Shown one piece after another: positions 1 through 8,252 of a stretch of 23,760 bases of DNA; the first letter of the stretch is position 1, and every line of letters begins with the position of its first letter. Under the pieces are notes generated by a model. The model was not told where the DNA came from. It ran no database searches and was given only the letters and a program-made list of their open reading frames with translations. The position numbers were made by a program, and so were the translations under genes. Source of the stretch: Clostridium sp. (lineage in GTDB: Bacteria; Bacillota; Clostridia; Clostridiales; Clostridiaceae); the NCBI RefSeq assembly GCF_018372875.1, contig NZ_JAHAIF010000044.1, forward strand, positions 1 to 23,760, in the 5' to 3' direction.

Positions 1-88
1 ATTTATCTTTTGTATTACATCCCAATAATGATAAAGATAATAAAAAAACAAATGATAACATAATTTTTTTATTGAAATATCTAATCAT
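1..88 (-). CDS. Lipoprotein, N-terminal part only (cut by window edge)
   Basis: The minus strand reads an ATG at 88-86 preceded by a good Shine-Dalgarno (AAAGGAGT, plus-strand positions 95-102). The first 29 residues are a textbook lipoprotein signal: a positive start (MIRYFNKK), a hydrophobic stretch (about residues 9-22) and a lipobox ending LSLLGC, with Cys24 as the expected lipidated residue, followed by polar NTKDK. The mature protein lies outside the window, so its function is unknown. It is read in the same direction as the kinase and regulator genes, 97 bases after the kinase stop. It may therefore be part of the same transcript, perhaps as a sensed or regulated envelope protein; this is inference from position only. 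Confidence 0.75.
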   Translation of the reverse strand, partial: MIRYFNKKIMLSFVFLLSLSLLGCNTKDK

Positions 89-185
89 TAATATCACTCC
101 TTTATTAGATTATAGTTATATAATATTGGAAAGTAATTTCTATATATGGTATAAATGTTACCAACTTATTAACACTATTATAGTG

Positions 186-1607
186 CTATAAAGGAAAGGA
201 TGCTTTAACAGTAATAATATCCCCGTTAATTATAGTAAGTGTTCCGTTATGATCCGTAACAATCTCTTTAGATATATATAGTCCTAATCCACTACTACTT
301 TCATCGTATGAAGTAGTAGTTTTTACAAATGGATTAAAAATATTGTCATAAACATTTTGTGGTATAGGAGTGGAGTGATTTGTAATTTCTATAGTATAAT
401 TATTATCTAAAATATAAGAAGATATTTTTATAATATTATCAGTAGAATATTTTATAGCATTATCCAGTAGATTGATAAATAGTTGTTCGATACGGTTTTT
501 TTGAACCAACAAGTTACAATCAAATAAATCTGTCTCAATTTTAATATTATATTTATTAGCTTTTATTTGCATATCTTTAGTGGTATCTGATAAAAGTTTT
601 TTTATATTACATATAATAAATGCCTCTGTAATATGAGAATTCCCCTTAGAAATATTTATTAAATCTAATACCATTTCAGTAATACGTTGACTTTCTAGAT
701 ATATTCTCTCTATAGCTCTATCCCTAAAATTGATATCTTCAATCATGTTATCTTTAAGTATTTCAGCATAACCAGTAATGGCTGTTAAAGGGGTTTTAAG
801 TTCATGCGTAACATTATCAAAAAATTCCTTTCTATGCTTTTCTAAAATATCAACTTTTTCTTTTTCTTTATTAATTGTATCTATTTGAGCTTGAATTTGG
901 TCCTTCATTATTATAAATTCCTTAGAAAGTATTCCGACTTCATCATTACCTCTAACTGTAATATCAAAATTATAATCACCATTTTCTATGCGTTTTACAC
1001 CTTTGGTAAGTAGTACAATAGGATTAATTATTTTTGAAACTATAAAATAAGCAATTAAAAATATGGATAAAAATACTATACACTCAATAATTGTAATTAA
1101 GTTTCTAGTAGTGTTATTACTAGAGTATAAATCGTTGTATTCTTTACAAATATTAAGAGTACCCAATTTAGTTCCATCAATATAAATAGGATAAGATAGC
1201 AAGCCATAAAGAGTATTTTCTTTATAAAGAATATAAACTTCTGCACTACCATTCTTTGAATTGTAATATAAATCTGTATGTTGTGATGCAAATAAGTTTT
1301 CAGTATTATCTGCAATTATATTTCCATCGTTACTTCTTATTTGTAATGTACAGTCATAATTTAAAGAAATATATTTTACTAAATAGGATGATTCATTTAT
1401 AAAATTAGAGACATTATTTTCAGTAGACTTTAGTGAAATTCTATATTTAATTGACTCAGATGTACTACTCATTAATTGAGTAAGAGATTCTTTAACAGTG
1501 GTTTCCATCTTTTCGTTAAGAACAGAGCTAATAGATATATTTAGGATGATTCCACATATTAAAAGAATTGATCCAAATCCAAATGTTATTTTTGTTTTAA
1601 TTTTCAT
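186..1607 (-). CDS. Membrane sensor histidine kinase (HAMP/HisKA/HATPase)
   Basis: This is the sensor kinase of a two-component system, 473 aa, predicted in the cytoplasmic membrane. Visible layout: TM1 about residues 7-29, an extracytoplasmic sensing region of about 140 residues, TM2 about 170-191, a HAMP linker about 192-244, a HisKA dimerisation helix with the phospho-accepting His268 (FFDNVTHELKTPLTA), and an HATPase_c domain. The HATPase_c domain shows an N box (NLLDNAIKYS, 379-388) and a G2 box (SSGLGLYIS). The G1 box reads TNHSTPIP instead of the classical DxGxG; an N-x-x-x-PIP variant is known among Gram-positive kinases, so activity is still expected. The start overlaps the end of the upstream response regulator by 11 bases, indicating translational coupling. 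The signal sensed is unknown. Confidence 0.93.
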   Translation of the reverse strand: MKIKTKITFGFGSILLICGIILNISISSVLNEKMETTVKESLTQLMSSTSESIKYRISLKSTENNVSNFINESSYLVKYISLNYDCTLQIRSNDGNIIADNTENLFASQHTDLYYNSKNGSAEVYILYKENTLYGLLSYPIYIDGTKLGTLNICKEYNDLYSSNNTTRNLITIIECIVFLSIFLIAYFIVSKIINPIVLLTKGVKRIENGDYNFDITVRGNDEVGILSKEFIIMKDQIQAQIDTINKEKEKVDILEKHRKEFFDNVTHELKTPLTAITGYAEILKDNMIEDINFRDRAIERIYLESQRITEMVLDLINISKGNSHITEAFIICNIKKLLSDTTKDMQIKANKYNIKIETDLFDCNLLVQKNRIEQLFINLLDNAIKYSTDNIIKISSYILDNNYTIEITNHSTPIPQNVYDNIFNPFVKTTTSYDESSSGLGLYISKEIVTDHNGTLTIINGDIITVKASFPL

Positions 1608-2295
1608 TATAATACCTCATAACATATCCAATTGAGAAAACTGTATCAATAATCGATTTATTATTGACGTTATCGAGTTTGCCTCTAAGTCTTCTTACAT
1701 GAACATCTACTGTTCTTTCATCACCCTCATAATCTAGGCCCCAAACCTGATTTAAAAGTACAGTCCTTGAAAAAACTTGATTTTTATTTTTAGATAAAAA
1801 TTCTAACAAGTCATATTCTTTAGGTTTAAGTTTAATAATAGCATTGTCTTTATATACTGTTCTACTTGAATAATTTATCTTTATATTTTCGTTTAAAGAA
1901 ATTAGTATAGGCTCTTTTTCTATATTATATTTTTCAATTCTTCTTAGAGCAATTTTTATTCTAGTAACGACTTCTTTAATGTGGAATGGTTTGGTTATGT
2001 AATCATCTGCTCCAAGCTCTAGCCCTAATACTTTATCAAAAATATCTGTGCGCGCAGTTAATATGATTATAGGTATAAAATATTCTTGAGAAATATACTT
2101 ACATAAATCAAATCCACTTTCATCAGGTAAATTAATATCAAGTAAAGTAATATCTGGTTGAAAGAGTTTAAAAATATTTCTTGCTTCATTGCCAGTAAAT
2201 GCGCTTCGTACTGAATATCCTTCTGCTCTAAGAGCAGATGTAAGGATATCATTAATGGATATTTCATCTTCTATAACTAATATTTTTTTTTGCAT
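1597..2295 (-). CDS. OmpR/PhoB-family response regulator
   Basis: This is the DNA-binding partner of the adjacent histidine kinase, 232 aa. The N-terminal receiver domain (about 3-115) shows the acidic pocket (IEDE, 9-11), the phosphorylatable Asp53 (LLDINLPD), the switch Thr80 (IILTA) and the conserved Lys102 (TKPF). The C-terminal winged-helix domain (about 130-230) has the typical LKPKEYDLLEFL and ERTVDVHVRRLRGKL segments. An AAGGAGG ribosome binding site sits just upstream of the ATG. It is the first gene of a minus-strand unit (regulator, kinase, lipoprotein). Its targets are unknown; autoregulation or control of the lipoprotein would be usual, but the sequence does not show this. Confidence 0.95.
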   Translation of the reverse strand: MQKKILVIEDEISINDILTSALRAEGYSVRSAFTGNEARNIFKLFQPDITLLDINLPDESGFDLCKYISQEYFIPIIILTARTDIFDKVLGLELGADDYITKPFHIKEVVTRIKIALRRIEKYNIEKEPILISLNENIKINYSSRTVYKDNAIIKLKPKEYDLLEFLSKNKNQVFSRTVLLNQVWGLDYEGDERTVDVHVRRLRGKLDNVNNKSIIDTVFSIGYVMRYYNEN

Positions 2296-2442
2296 AATTC
2301 TTTATACCTCCTTAATATACCTTATTAGTTAAATGATAATATTTATGGATTAAAAAGTAAAATGGATTTGCTTTAAGGTTGAATATATGGATAAATTAGT
2401 AAAAGTAAGATTGGTAAAGTAATAAGTATAATAGACTAACGT

Positions 2443-2466
2443 AAGAACTTAAGAACTTAAGAAGTT
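2443..2466. repeat. Short tandem repeat, 8-bp unit x3
   Basis: Three head-to-tail 8-bp units: AAGAACTT, AAGAACTT, AAGAAGTT. They lie in the 256-bp divergent intergenic region between the response regulator and the AIM24 gene, 18 bp upstream of the proposed AIM24 promoter. Direct repeats upstream of a promoter are compatible with an OmpR-family binding site, but the 8-bp period does not match the usual 10-11 bp spacing. Function is unproven. The rest of this intergenic region is plain AT-rich DNA. Confidence 0.5.
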
Positions 2467-2483
2467 ATAGTAAAAATGCGGTG

Positions 2484-2512
2484 TTGAATAATTTTGGTGA
2501 GATAAATAAAAT
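2484..2512 (+). promoter_or_regulatory. Putative sigma-A promoter of the AIM24 gene
   Basis: TTGAAT (2484-2489), a 17-bp spacer, and TAAAAT (2507-2512), about 40 bases ahead of the ATG. Found by matching to the -35/-10 consensus only. Confidence 0.45.
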
Positions 2513-2551
2513 TGTGATAAAATTAAAATAAAAAAATATTGAGGTGAGTTT

Positions 2552-3382
2552 ATGAGAACGTCTATGAACATTCAAAATAAATTAACTATGCTATCAGAGA
2601 TGACAAATGATTCGAAGTTTCAGGTTTTAGAATTTGATTGTTTAGAAGGAGCAACAGATGTTGGAACAGCTCTTGGATTACAAATAATGAATGACAGTGG
2701 AATAAAGCTAAGACAAGTTAGAATTATTCTTGAGGATAGTTCAGTAAAACTTGAATCAGGAGCATTAAGCTATATGAAAGGTGAAATAGAAGTAAAAACT
2801 AAAACTGGTGGAATGGTTGGTTTAGGAAAGAAATTTTTAAATAGTAAGTTGACAGGTGAAACAATGTTTAAACCAACCTATGAAGGAACAGGTGAAATAT
2901 TTCTAGAACCTTCATTTGGACATTTTGCTTTAATAGAATTGGAGGATGAAGAAATAATAGTTGATGATGGATTGTTTTATGCTTGTGAAGACGATGTTGA
3001 AGTTGGAGCAGCCATGCAAAAAAGTGTTTCCTCAATGTTATTTGGAAATGAAGGTATCTATCAAACAAGTATTTCTGGAAGTGGAATAGTTGTATTAGAG
3101 ATTCCTGTACCTGAGTCGGAGATTTTTAAATGCAAATTATTTAATGATACCCTAAAGGTAGATGGTAACTTTGCTGTATTAAGAACTAGTAATGTTAAAT
3201 TTACTGTAGAAAAGTCATCCTCTTTAATAGGAAGCGTTACTAATGGGGAAGGGTTATTGAACGTATATAGTGGAACAGGAGAGGTATGGTTATTACCAAC
3301 AATGAATATTTATCAAGACTTAAGGTTAGATGGATTAAACTCTCTATCTAATCCAGGGGGGAGTAGAAATACAGAGGTGTAA
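2552..3382 (+). CDS. AIM24 family protein
   Basis: This is a 276-aa protein of the AIM24 family (named after a yeast mitochondrial protein; bacterial members have no settled biochemical role). Family-like features are the repeated beta-strand pattern, an LESGALSYMKG-like segment about residues 67-77, GTGEIFLEPSFG in the middle and GTGEVWLLPT near the C-terminus. Internal similarity between the two GTGE segments fits the known double beta-roll fold. No signal peptide or membrane segment is seen, so a cytosolic location is likely. A GAGGTGA ribosome binding site precedes the ATG. The C-terminal tail (about 260-276) is polar and probably disordered. The next gene has its own promoter, so it is probably transcribed alone. 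Confidence 0.85.
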   Translation: MRTSMNIQNKLTMLSEMTNDSKFQVLEFDCLEGATDVGTALGLQIMNDSGIKLRQVRIILEDSSVKLESGALSYMKGEIEVKTKTGGMVGLGKKFLNSKLTGETMFKPTYEGTGEIFLEPSFGHFALIELEDEEIIVDDGLFYACEDDVEVGAAMQKSVSSMLFGNEGIYQTSISGSGIVVLEIPVPESEIFKCKLFNDTLKVDGNFAVLRTSNVKFTVEKSSSLIGSVTNGEGLLNVYSGTGEVWLLPTMNIYQDLRLDGLNSLSNPGGSRNTEV

Positions 3383-3409
3383 AATAAACTCTGCTTTAAC
3401 TGTATGAAG

Positions 3410-3438
3410 TTGTGAATTGAGAAAGCTTAGAGTATAAT
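3410..3438 (+). promoter_or_regulatory. Putative sigma-A promoter of the yerC-like gene
   Basis: TTGTGA (3410-3415), a 17-bp spacer and a perfect TATAAT (3433-3438), 32 bases before the ATG. Consensus match only. Confidence 0.5.
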
Positions 3439-3470
3439 TAACTAGTATATTATTCTAAGGAGTGAATAAA

Positions 3471-3776
3471 ATGAGTGAAATAAACTCAAAGATAAAAAGT
3501 AAAGAGATGGATTTGTTTTTTGAAGCTATACTCAAACTTGAAAATTTAGAAGAGTGTTATAATTTTTTTGAAGATGTTGCAACCATAAATGAAGTAAAAT
3601 CCTTAGCACAAAGAATGCATGTGGCTAAGCTATTAAATGAAAAAAAGACATATACAGAGATAGTTGAAATAACAGGAGCAAGTACTGCTACTATAAGTAG
3701 AGTAAATAGATGCTTAAATTATGGTAGCGATGGCTATAGTCTATTACTTGAAAGAATAAGAAAAGATGAGGAATAG
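3471..3776 (+). CDS. YerC/YecD-type TrpR-related regulator
   Basis: This is a small helical DNA-binding protein, 101 aa, of the TrpR-like YerC/YecD family. Visible features are the LFFEAILKLENLEECYNFF start typical of the family, a VKSLAQRMHVAKLL helix and a C-terminal helix-turn-helix (TYTEIVEITGASTATISRVN, about residues 57-76). ATG 3471 is chosen over an in-frame GTG at 3462 because AAGGAG (3457-3462) lies 8 bases before the ATG and overlaps the GTG. Members are thought to act as transcription regulators with poorly known targets. Despite the TrpR relationship, nothing in the window links it to tryptophan. Confidence 0.88.
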   Translation: MSEINSKIKSKEMDLFFEAILKLENLEECYNFFEDVATINEVKSLAQRMHVAKLLNEKKTYTEIVEITGASTATISRVNRCLNYGSDGYSLLLERIRKDEE

Positions 3777-3778
3777 TG

Positions 3779-3807
3779 TTGCCAATATTGAGGACAATGA
3801 TTATACT
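3779..3807 (+). promoter_or_regulatory. Putative sigma-A promoter of glmM
   Basis: TTGCCA (3779-3784), a 17-bp spacer and TATACT (3802-3807), about 50 bases before the glmM ATG, starting just after the yerC-like stop codon. Consensus match only. Confidence 0.45.
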
Positions 3808-3859
3808 AAATTATAGAAACTTAAGAAATTAAAGTACTATTAATGAAAAGAGGTAAATT

Positions 3860-5209
3860 ATGAGTAGAATGTTTGGAACAGACGGAGTGAGAGGTATTGC
3901 AAATACTGAATTGGATGCAAGATTAGCTTATAATTTAGGAAGAGCTGGTGCGTATGTTTTAACTGAGGGTGCGCATAAACCAAAGATATTAGTAGGTAAA
4001 GATACAAGAATATCAGGAGATATGTTAGAAGCAGCTTTAGTTGCAGGAATACTGTCAGTAGGAGCAGAAGCAGTTGTTTTAGGCGTAGTACCAACACCGG
4101 CAGTAGCACATTTAACCAGAGAATATGGAGCAGACGCAGGGGTAATGATTTCAGCATCACATAATCCTGTTGAATATAATGGAATAAAGTTTTTTGATGA
4201 TAAGGGATATAAGTTATCTGATGAATTAGAAGATGAAATTCAAAGAGTTATTGAAAGTGATTTTGAAGGTGTTCCAAGTCCAGTGGGAACACAATTAGGA
4301 AGAGAAATAAACGAAGTTGGAGCATTAGATGATTATATAGAATTTGCAAAAAATACTATACCTTTTAATTTAAATGGTTTAAAGGTTGCTTTAGACTGTG
4401 CAAATGGAGCATCATACATGTCATCAGTTAGAGCATTTAGGGAATTAGGTGCAGATGTATATGTAATAAATGATAATCCTGATGGTACAAACATTAATGA
4501 AAAATGTGGCTCTACACATCCAGAAGAACTAATGGAATATGTAGTTAAAAAGGGATGTGATATAGGATTTGCATTTGATGGAGATGCAGATAGATGCTTA
4601 GCAGTAGATGAAAAAGGAAATTTAATAAATGGAGATTTCATTCTTGCTATATGTGGAAAACACTTAAAGGAAATTAATAGATTGAAAGACAATACTTTAG
4701 TGGTTACAGTAATGAGCAATTTAGGATTAGATATTGCATGTAATGAATTAGGAATGAATACATTAAAAACTAAGGTTGGAGACAGATATGTATTAGAGGA
4801 AATGATTAAAGGAAAGTATGTCTTAGGTGGAGAACAATCTGGACATATTATATTCTTAGATTACAATACAACTGGAGATGGCCTAGTTACAGCTCTTCAA
4901 ATAGCATCAATAGTTAAGAAGGAAGGAAAGAGATTAAGTGAACTTTGCTCAATAATGAAAGAACTTCCTCAAGTGTTAGCTAATGCAACTGTACCTAATA
5001 ATAAGAAGAATATTTATTTAGAAGATAAAGAAATACAAGACGAAATAAACAGAATAGAAGAGTTGTTGCATGGAAAAGGAAGAGTTTTAATAAGACCTTC
5101 AGGAACAGAACCTCTAGTAAGGGTAATGTTAGAGGGAGAAAATCAAACTGAAATTGATGAGTTAGCACATAATTTAGCTAATATGATTGAAGAAAAGAGC
5201 AACAAATAA
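3860..5209 (+). CDS. glmM: Phosphoglucosamine mutase GlmM
   Basis: Cytosolic enzyme that interconverts glucosamine-6-phosphate and glucosamine-1-phosphate, the second step from fructose-6-phosphate to UDP-GlcNAc for peptidoglycan. Length 449 aa is normal. All four alpha-D-phosphohexomutase signatures are visible. These are the N-terminal FGTDGVRG, the phosphoserine loop ISASHNP with Ser100, the metal-binding DGDADR (240-245) and the sugar-binding GGEQSGH (323-329). The phosphate-binding RPSGTEP (412-418) closes the protein. The start is supported by AGAGG 8-12 bases upstream. A strong terminator follows, so glmM is monocistronic or the last gene of its unit. GlmS, which makes its substrate, is encoded about 16 kb downstream in this window. 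Confidence 0.98.
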   Translation: MSRMFGTDGVRGIANTELDARLAYNLGRAGAYVLTEGAHKPKILVGKDTRISGDMLEAALVAGILSVGAEAVVLGVVPTPAVAHLTREYGADAGVMISASHNPVEYNGIKFFDDKGYKLSDELEDEIQRVIESDFEGVPSPVGTQLGREINEVGALDDYIEFAKNTIPFNLNGLKVALDCANGASYMSSVRAFRELGADVYVINDNPDGTNINEKCGSTHPEELMEYVVKKGCDIGFAFDGDADRCLAVDEKGNLINGDFILAICGKHLKEINRLKDNTLVVTVMSNLGLDIACNELGMNTLKTKVGDRYVLEEMIKGKYVLGGEQSGHIIFLDYNTTGDGLVTALQIASIVKKEGKRLSELCSIMKELPQVLANATVPNNKKNIYLEDKEIQDEINRIEELLHGKGRVLIRPSGTEPLVRVMLEGENQTEIDELAHNLANMIEEKSNK

Positions 5210-5252
5210 AAACTAAATAAGTATAAAGTTCAAAAGACTGCTTATTATAAAG

Positions 5253-5287
5253 CCATACTTCGTGATTCAAAGGAAGTATGGTTTTTT
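5253..5287 (+). terminator. Intrinsic terminator after glmM
   Basis: Inverted repeat CCATACTTC (5253-5261) / GAAGTATGG (5273-5281) followed by six T residues. Confidence 0.9.
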
Positions 5288-5337
5288 ACTGTCTAGGAAA
5301 ATATAAAATTTCAATTAGCTATAAATCAAAGGTATTA

Positions 5338-5363
5338 TTACATTTTTATATTAGAAAATGTAA
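5338..5363. repeat. Small inverted repeat
   Basis: TTACATTTT (5338-5346) and AAAATGTAA (5355-5363) form a 9-bp hairpin with an 8-nt loop. The same TTACATTT/AAATGTAA pair recurs as the outermost arms of the larger structure at 5392-5497. No T-tract follows. Function is unknown. Confidence 0.5.
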
Positions 5364-5391
5364 AATAAAGGATAGTAATTTTATAATTTCC

Positions 5392-5497
5392 TTACATTTA
5401 TTACGCGTGGGGTGGATATTTGTTTTGATGTGACTTTGAGCTTGTGACGGAACAAGCAAAATAAATATCCACCCACATTTTTTATTTAGAAATGTAA
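5392..5497. ncRNA. Long structured hairpin, possible ncRNA or bidirectional terminator
   Basis: Three nested inverted repeats are visible. The outer arms are TTACATTT (5392-5399) and AAATGTAA (5490-5497). The strong central stem is 5407-5421 against 5463-5476, fourteen pairs with a single bulged G. The inner hairpin is GCTTGT (5440-5445) / ACAAGC (5452-5457) with a GACGGA loop. The central stem is followed on the plus strand by ATTTTTTATTT, so it could terminate transcription. The GC-rich stem stands out in a very AT-rich region and has no coding capacity. Whether it is a stable small RNA, a terminator or a degenerate mobile repeat cannot be decided from one copy. The rest of the gap from 5498 to about 5740 shows only AT-rich DNA. 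Confidence 0.5.
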
Positions 5498-5742
5498 AGT
5501 AGTTAAAAGATATGATCACATAGTTAATTTAGAAGGTTTAGAAAAAATTATCTAAGTGGTAATAAAATGCTTGATGTGATAATATTATAATAAAAAATGT
5601 ATATATATTTGATTATAAGACAAATAAGTGTGTGATTAATTGATGAATTGTTAAAAAACAATTAATAATATCTAAAGAAATCTTAAAAGATAAAATAAGA
5701 ATAGGATTTCAATAATAAATTTACAAAAGTACATTTGAGTTA

Positions 5743-5771
5743 TTGACAATACATGGGTACAATAGTAAAAT
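5743..5771 (+). promoter_or_regulatory. Promoter of the T-box leader / ilv-cim-leu operon
   Basis: Perfect TTGACA (5743-5748), a 17-bp spacer and TAAAAT (5766-5771). Transcription would begin near 5778, about 35 bases ahead of the first T-box stem, which fits a constitutive promoter controlled by attenuation. Confidence 0.8.
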
Positions 5772-5811
5772 TTTATAAACAAAACATTTATTGAAATTAG
5801 TTTTAATTGCA

Positions 5812-6054
5812 ATGAAGGAGACGTTTATTTAGATTAGAAAGTTTCAGAGAGTCGATGGTAGGTGTGAATCGATACTTTATTTTAAATAATTATCACTCCA
5901 GAGCAGAATCCAGAAAGTTCTTTTAGAATGAGTAAGCGATATCCGGTGTGCATCCGTTATATGCAAGGGTTTGTTGGAACCTAGTGATATTATATTTCAG
6001 GCGGATTTTTATCCCACCTCTTATGGTTTATATCATTAAGGGTGGGTATTTTTA
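5812..6054 (+). promoter_or_regulatory. T-box riboswitch leader, probable isoleucine specifier
   Basis: tRNA-sensing leader of the branched-chain operon. Stem I is closed by GGAG (5817-5820) with CTCC (5896-5899). It carries the CAGAGAG element and a GGTAGGTGTGAA distal region between GTCGAT and ATCGAT arms. The specifier loop, read in the usual register (codon followed by AC), presents ATC (5892-5894), an isoleucine codon. Stem III has the typical CCGTTAT loop (about 5953-5959) between TGCAT and ATGCA arms. The T-box core is TGGAACC (5975-5981). A GC-rich terminator hairpin follows. Oddities are that TGGA rather than the TGGT expected for a tRNA-Ile with A73 is present, and that five extra bases (TTTGT) sit between AAGGG and TGGAACC. 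I could not draw a convincing antiterminator. Confidence 0.88.
6013..6054 (+). terminator. T-box leader terminator
   Basis: CCCACC (6013-6018) pairs with GGTGGG (6041-6046), with further weak pairs inside, followed by TATTTTTAT. This is the conditional terminator of the T-box leader; uncharged tRNA would favour the alternative antiterminator and readthrough into ilvN. Confidence 0.82.
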
Positions 6055-6105
6055 TACCTTTTATTTAGTATTATTGGGGATATATTTTAATAAGGAGGGG
6101 GCTAT

Positions 6106-6606
6106 ATGGAACAAAGGCATGTGTTATCTGTTTTGGTAAAAAACTCATCTGGAGTTTTAAGTAGAGTTTCTGGATTATTTTCGAGAAGGGGCTATAACAT
6201 AGATAGCTTAACTGTAGGAAGAACAGAAGATGAAAAAATCTCAAGGATGACTATTGCGATAGTTGGGGACAATGATACTTTAGAACAAGTAAAAAAACAG
6301 CTAGATAAACTTGAGGATGTAATTAAGGTAATTGATTTAAAAAACGGAAATTCTGTGTATAGAGAACTTGTTTTAATTAAGGTTAAGGCGGATGCTGAAA
6401 AGAGAGCAGCAATTAATGAAATAGTTACTATTTTTAGAAGTAAGATTATTGATGTGTCAGTAGATACTCTAACTATAGAATTAACAGGTGACGAGAGTAA
6501 GATATCGGCATTAATAAAACTTATGGAAGAGTATGGAGTACAAGAGTTGGTAAGAACAGGGGTAACAGCTCTTGAAAGAGGAGATAAAACCATAAGAAGT
6601 CATTAA
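6106..6606 (+). CDS. ilvN: Acetolactate synthase small (regulatory) subunit
   Basis: Regulatory subunit of acetohydroxyacid synthase; it binds valine through ACT domains and activates the catalytic subunit IlvB. Length 166 aa matches the family. Residues 3-77 form the ACT domain (HVLSVLVKNSSGVLSRVSGL, then the RRGYNIDSLTVG motif). Residues 82-158 form the C-terminal small-subunit domain (RELVLIKVKAD at its start). A strong GGAGGGGG site precedes the ATG. It is the first gene after the T-box leader, separated by six genes from ilvB, whereas the two subunit genes are usually adjacent. The acetolactate synthase family also includes IlvH; the two names are interchangeable here. Confidence 0.95.
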   Translation: MEQRHVLSVLVKNSSGVLSRVSGLFSRRGYNIDSLTVGRTEDEKISRMTIAIVGDNDTLEQVKKQLDKLEDVIKVIDLKNGNSVYRELVLIKVKADAEKRAAINEIVTIFRSKIIDVSVDTLTIELTGDESKISALIKLMEEYGVQELVRTGVTALERGDKTIRSH

Positions 6607-6640
6607 TTAGCAATAAAAAATGAATAAGGGGGCATTATAT

Positions 6641-8236
6641 ATGGGGCAGAGAAAGATTGATATATTTGATTCCACTTTAAGAGATGGGGCTCAGGGACAA
6701 GGAATATCTTTCTCTCTAGAGGATAAGTTAAAAATAGTTAGGGTACTAGATGATTTAGGGGTTACCTATATTGAAGCTGGAAATCCAGGATCTAATCCTA
6801 AAGATATGGAGTTTTTTAAGAGATTAAATGGAGAAATGCTTAAAAACTCCAAAATAGTAGCTTTTGGTTCCACTAGGAGACCTAACACTGAAGCCTGTGA
6901 AGATAATAATATAAAAAATTTATTATTAGCTGAAACCCCAGTTGTTACAGTATTCGGCAAATCATGGGGCTTCCAAGTGAAAGAAATATTAAAAACATCT
7001 CTAGATGAGAATTTAAACATGATTGGGGACACAATTAAATATCTGGTAAGTAAAAATAAAGAAGTAATATTTGATGCAGAACATTTTTTTGACGGATATA
7101 AGCAAAATAAAGAGTATGCAATTTCAACAGTAAATATAGCTGCTGAATCGGGGGCAAAATCAGTAGTTTTATGTGATACAAATGGAGGTACTTTACCAGA
7201 TGAAATAAAAAATATTACTGAAGAAATAGTAAATATAATAGGGGGCAACGTAGGTATACATTGTCACGATGATATGGGGATGGCAGTAGCTAATTCAATC
7301 GTGGCAGCACAAGTTGGGGCTAATCAAATTCAAGGAACTTTCATTGGTATAGGTGAAAGATGTGGTAATGCAAATCTAAGTACAATCATCCCAACATTAA
7401 AGTTGAAAATGGGTTATAACGTGATTGGTGATAATAACCTTTCTAAACTAACAACCGTTGCTAGATTCATAGCTGAAATTTCGAATATAACATTACAAGA
7501 TGAAGCACCTTATGTAGGAGGATCAGCCTTTGCTCATAAGGGAGGAATGCATATAGATGCTGTTTGTAAGACACCTAAGTCTTATGAACATATTAAACCA
7601 GAGTTAGTAGGAAATAAGAGAAGATTTTTGATATCTGAAGTTAGTGGTAAAAGTACTGTATATTCAGAAGTTCAAAAAATTTTTCCTAATATATCTAAGG
7701 ATAGTGAAGAAGTTAAGAAGATTACAAATAAATTGAAGGAATTAGAATATGATGGATATCAATTTGAAGGTGCTGAAGGTACTGTAGAGCTGGTAATGAG
7801 GAAAATTATAGGGAAATATAAACCGTTCTTTAAGTTAAATTACTTTAAGGTTTTTTCAGAACAACCTTCTTGGGATAAAGAATTTAGTTCTTCTGTAATG
7901 ATAAATATAACAGTTGATGGGAAAGAAGAAATGAATGCAGCTATAGGTGATGGACCTGTAAATGCATTAGACAAAGCTTTAAGAAAAGCATTAGATGTAT
8001 TCTATCCACAATTACAAGATGTAAGGCTTGTTGACTATAAAGTAAGGGTTTTAGACTCTGAAAGTGCTACAGGTGCAAAAGTAAGAGTATTAATAGAGTC
8101 TACTGATGGGATAGAAAATTGGAGTACAGTTGGGGTATCAAGGGATGTAATTCAAGCAAGTTGGATAGCCTTGGTGGATTCTATTGAATATAAGCTTATA
8201 AAAGATATTGAAAGAAAAGCAAAAGCATATTTTTAA
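6641..8236 (+). CDS. cimA: (R)-citramalate synthase
   Basis: Condenses pyruvate and acetyl-CoA to (R)-citramalate, the entry step of threonine-independent isoleucine synthesis. The protein is 531 aa. The TIM-barrel domain shows the DRE-TIM signature DSTLRDGAQ (Arg14, Asp15), the metal-binding His-Cys-His at 207-209 (GIHCHDDMG) and GERCGNANL. The C-terminal third matches the LeuA-type allosteric dimer domain, ending with [12 protein letters not shown] and [10 protein letters not shown], typical of the long CimA family rather than of LeuA. ATG 6641 is preferred over the in-frame ATG at 6620 because the AAGGGGG site (6626-6632) lies between them. It sits directly before leuCDB, whose products process citramalate. 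Isopropylmalate or homocitrate synthase activity is less likely. Confidence 0.9.
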   Translation: MGQRKIDIFDSTLRDGAQGQGISFSLEDKLKIVRVLDDLGVTYIEAGNPGSNPKDMEFFKRLNGEMLKNSKIVAFGSTRRPNTEACEDNNIKNLLLAETPVVTVFGKSWGFQVKEILKTSLDENLNMIGDTIKYLVSKNKEVIFDAEHFFDGYKQNKEYAISTVNIAAESGAKSVVLCDTNGGTLPDEIKNITEEIVNIIGGNVGIHCHDDMGMAVANSIVAAQVGANQIQGTFIGIGERCGNANLSTIIPTLKLKMGYNVIGDNNLSKLTTVARFIAEISNITLQDEAPYVGGSAFAHKGGMHIDAVCKTPKSYEHIKPELVGNKRRFLISEVSGKSTVYSEVQKIFPNISKDSEEVKKITNKLKELEYDGYQFEGAEGTVELVMRKIIGKYKPFFKLNYFKVFSEQPSWDKEFSSSVMINITVDGKEEMNAAIGDGPVNALDKALRKALDVFYPQLQDVRLVDYKVRVLDSESATGAKVRVLIESTDGIENWSTVGVSRDVIQASWIALVDSIEYKLIKDIERKAKAYF

Positions 8237-8252
8237 GGGGGATGATTTACAA

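Noticed and set aside
173..185. CACTAT/ATAGTG palindrome just after the kinase stop
   Set aside because: Only 6 bp with a 1-nt loop and no T-tract on the minus strand, so not a credible terminator.
5646..5663. AATTGTT/AACAATT inverted repeat
   Set aside because: Short, purely AT, without a T-tract; expected by chance in such AT-rich DNA.
5948..6139. 63-codon open frame before ilvN
   Set aside because: It runs through the T-box core and terminator and overlaps the ilvN start in another frame; it has no ribosome binding site or protein-like composition.
6620..6640. Earlier ATG start for cimA
   Set aside because: The Shine-Dalgarno sequence lies downstream of this ATG and fits the ATG at 6641, which also matches the usual family start.
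8208..8252. Upstream ATG start for leuC
   Set aside because: It would overlap cimA, has no ribosome binding site, and adds residues before the conserved GMTMTQKIL start.
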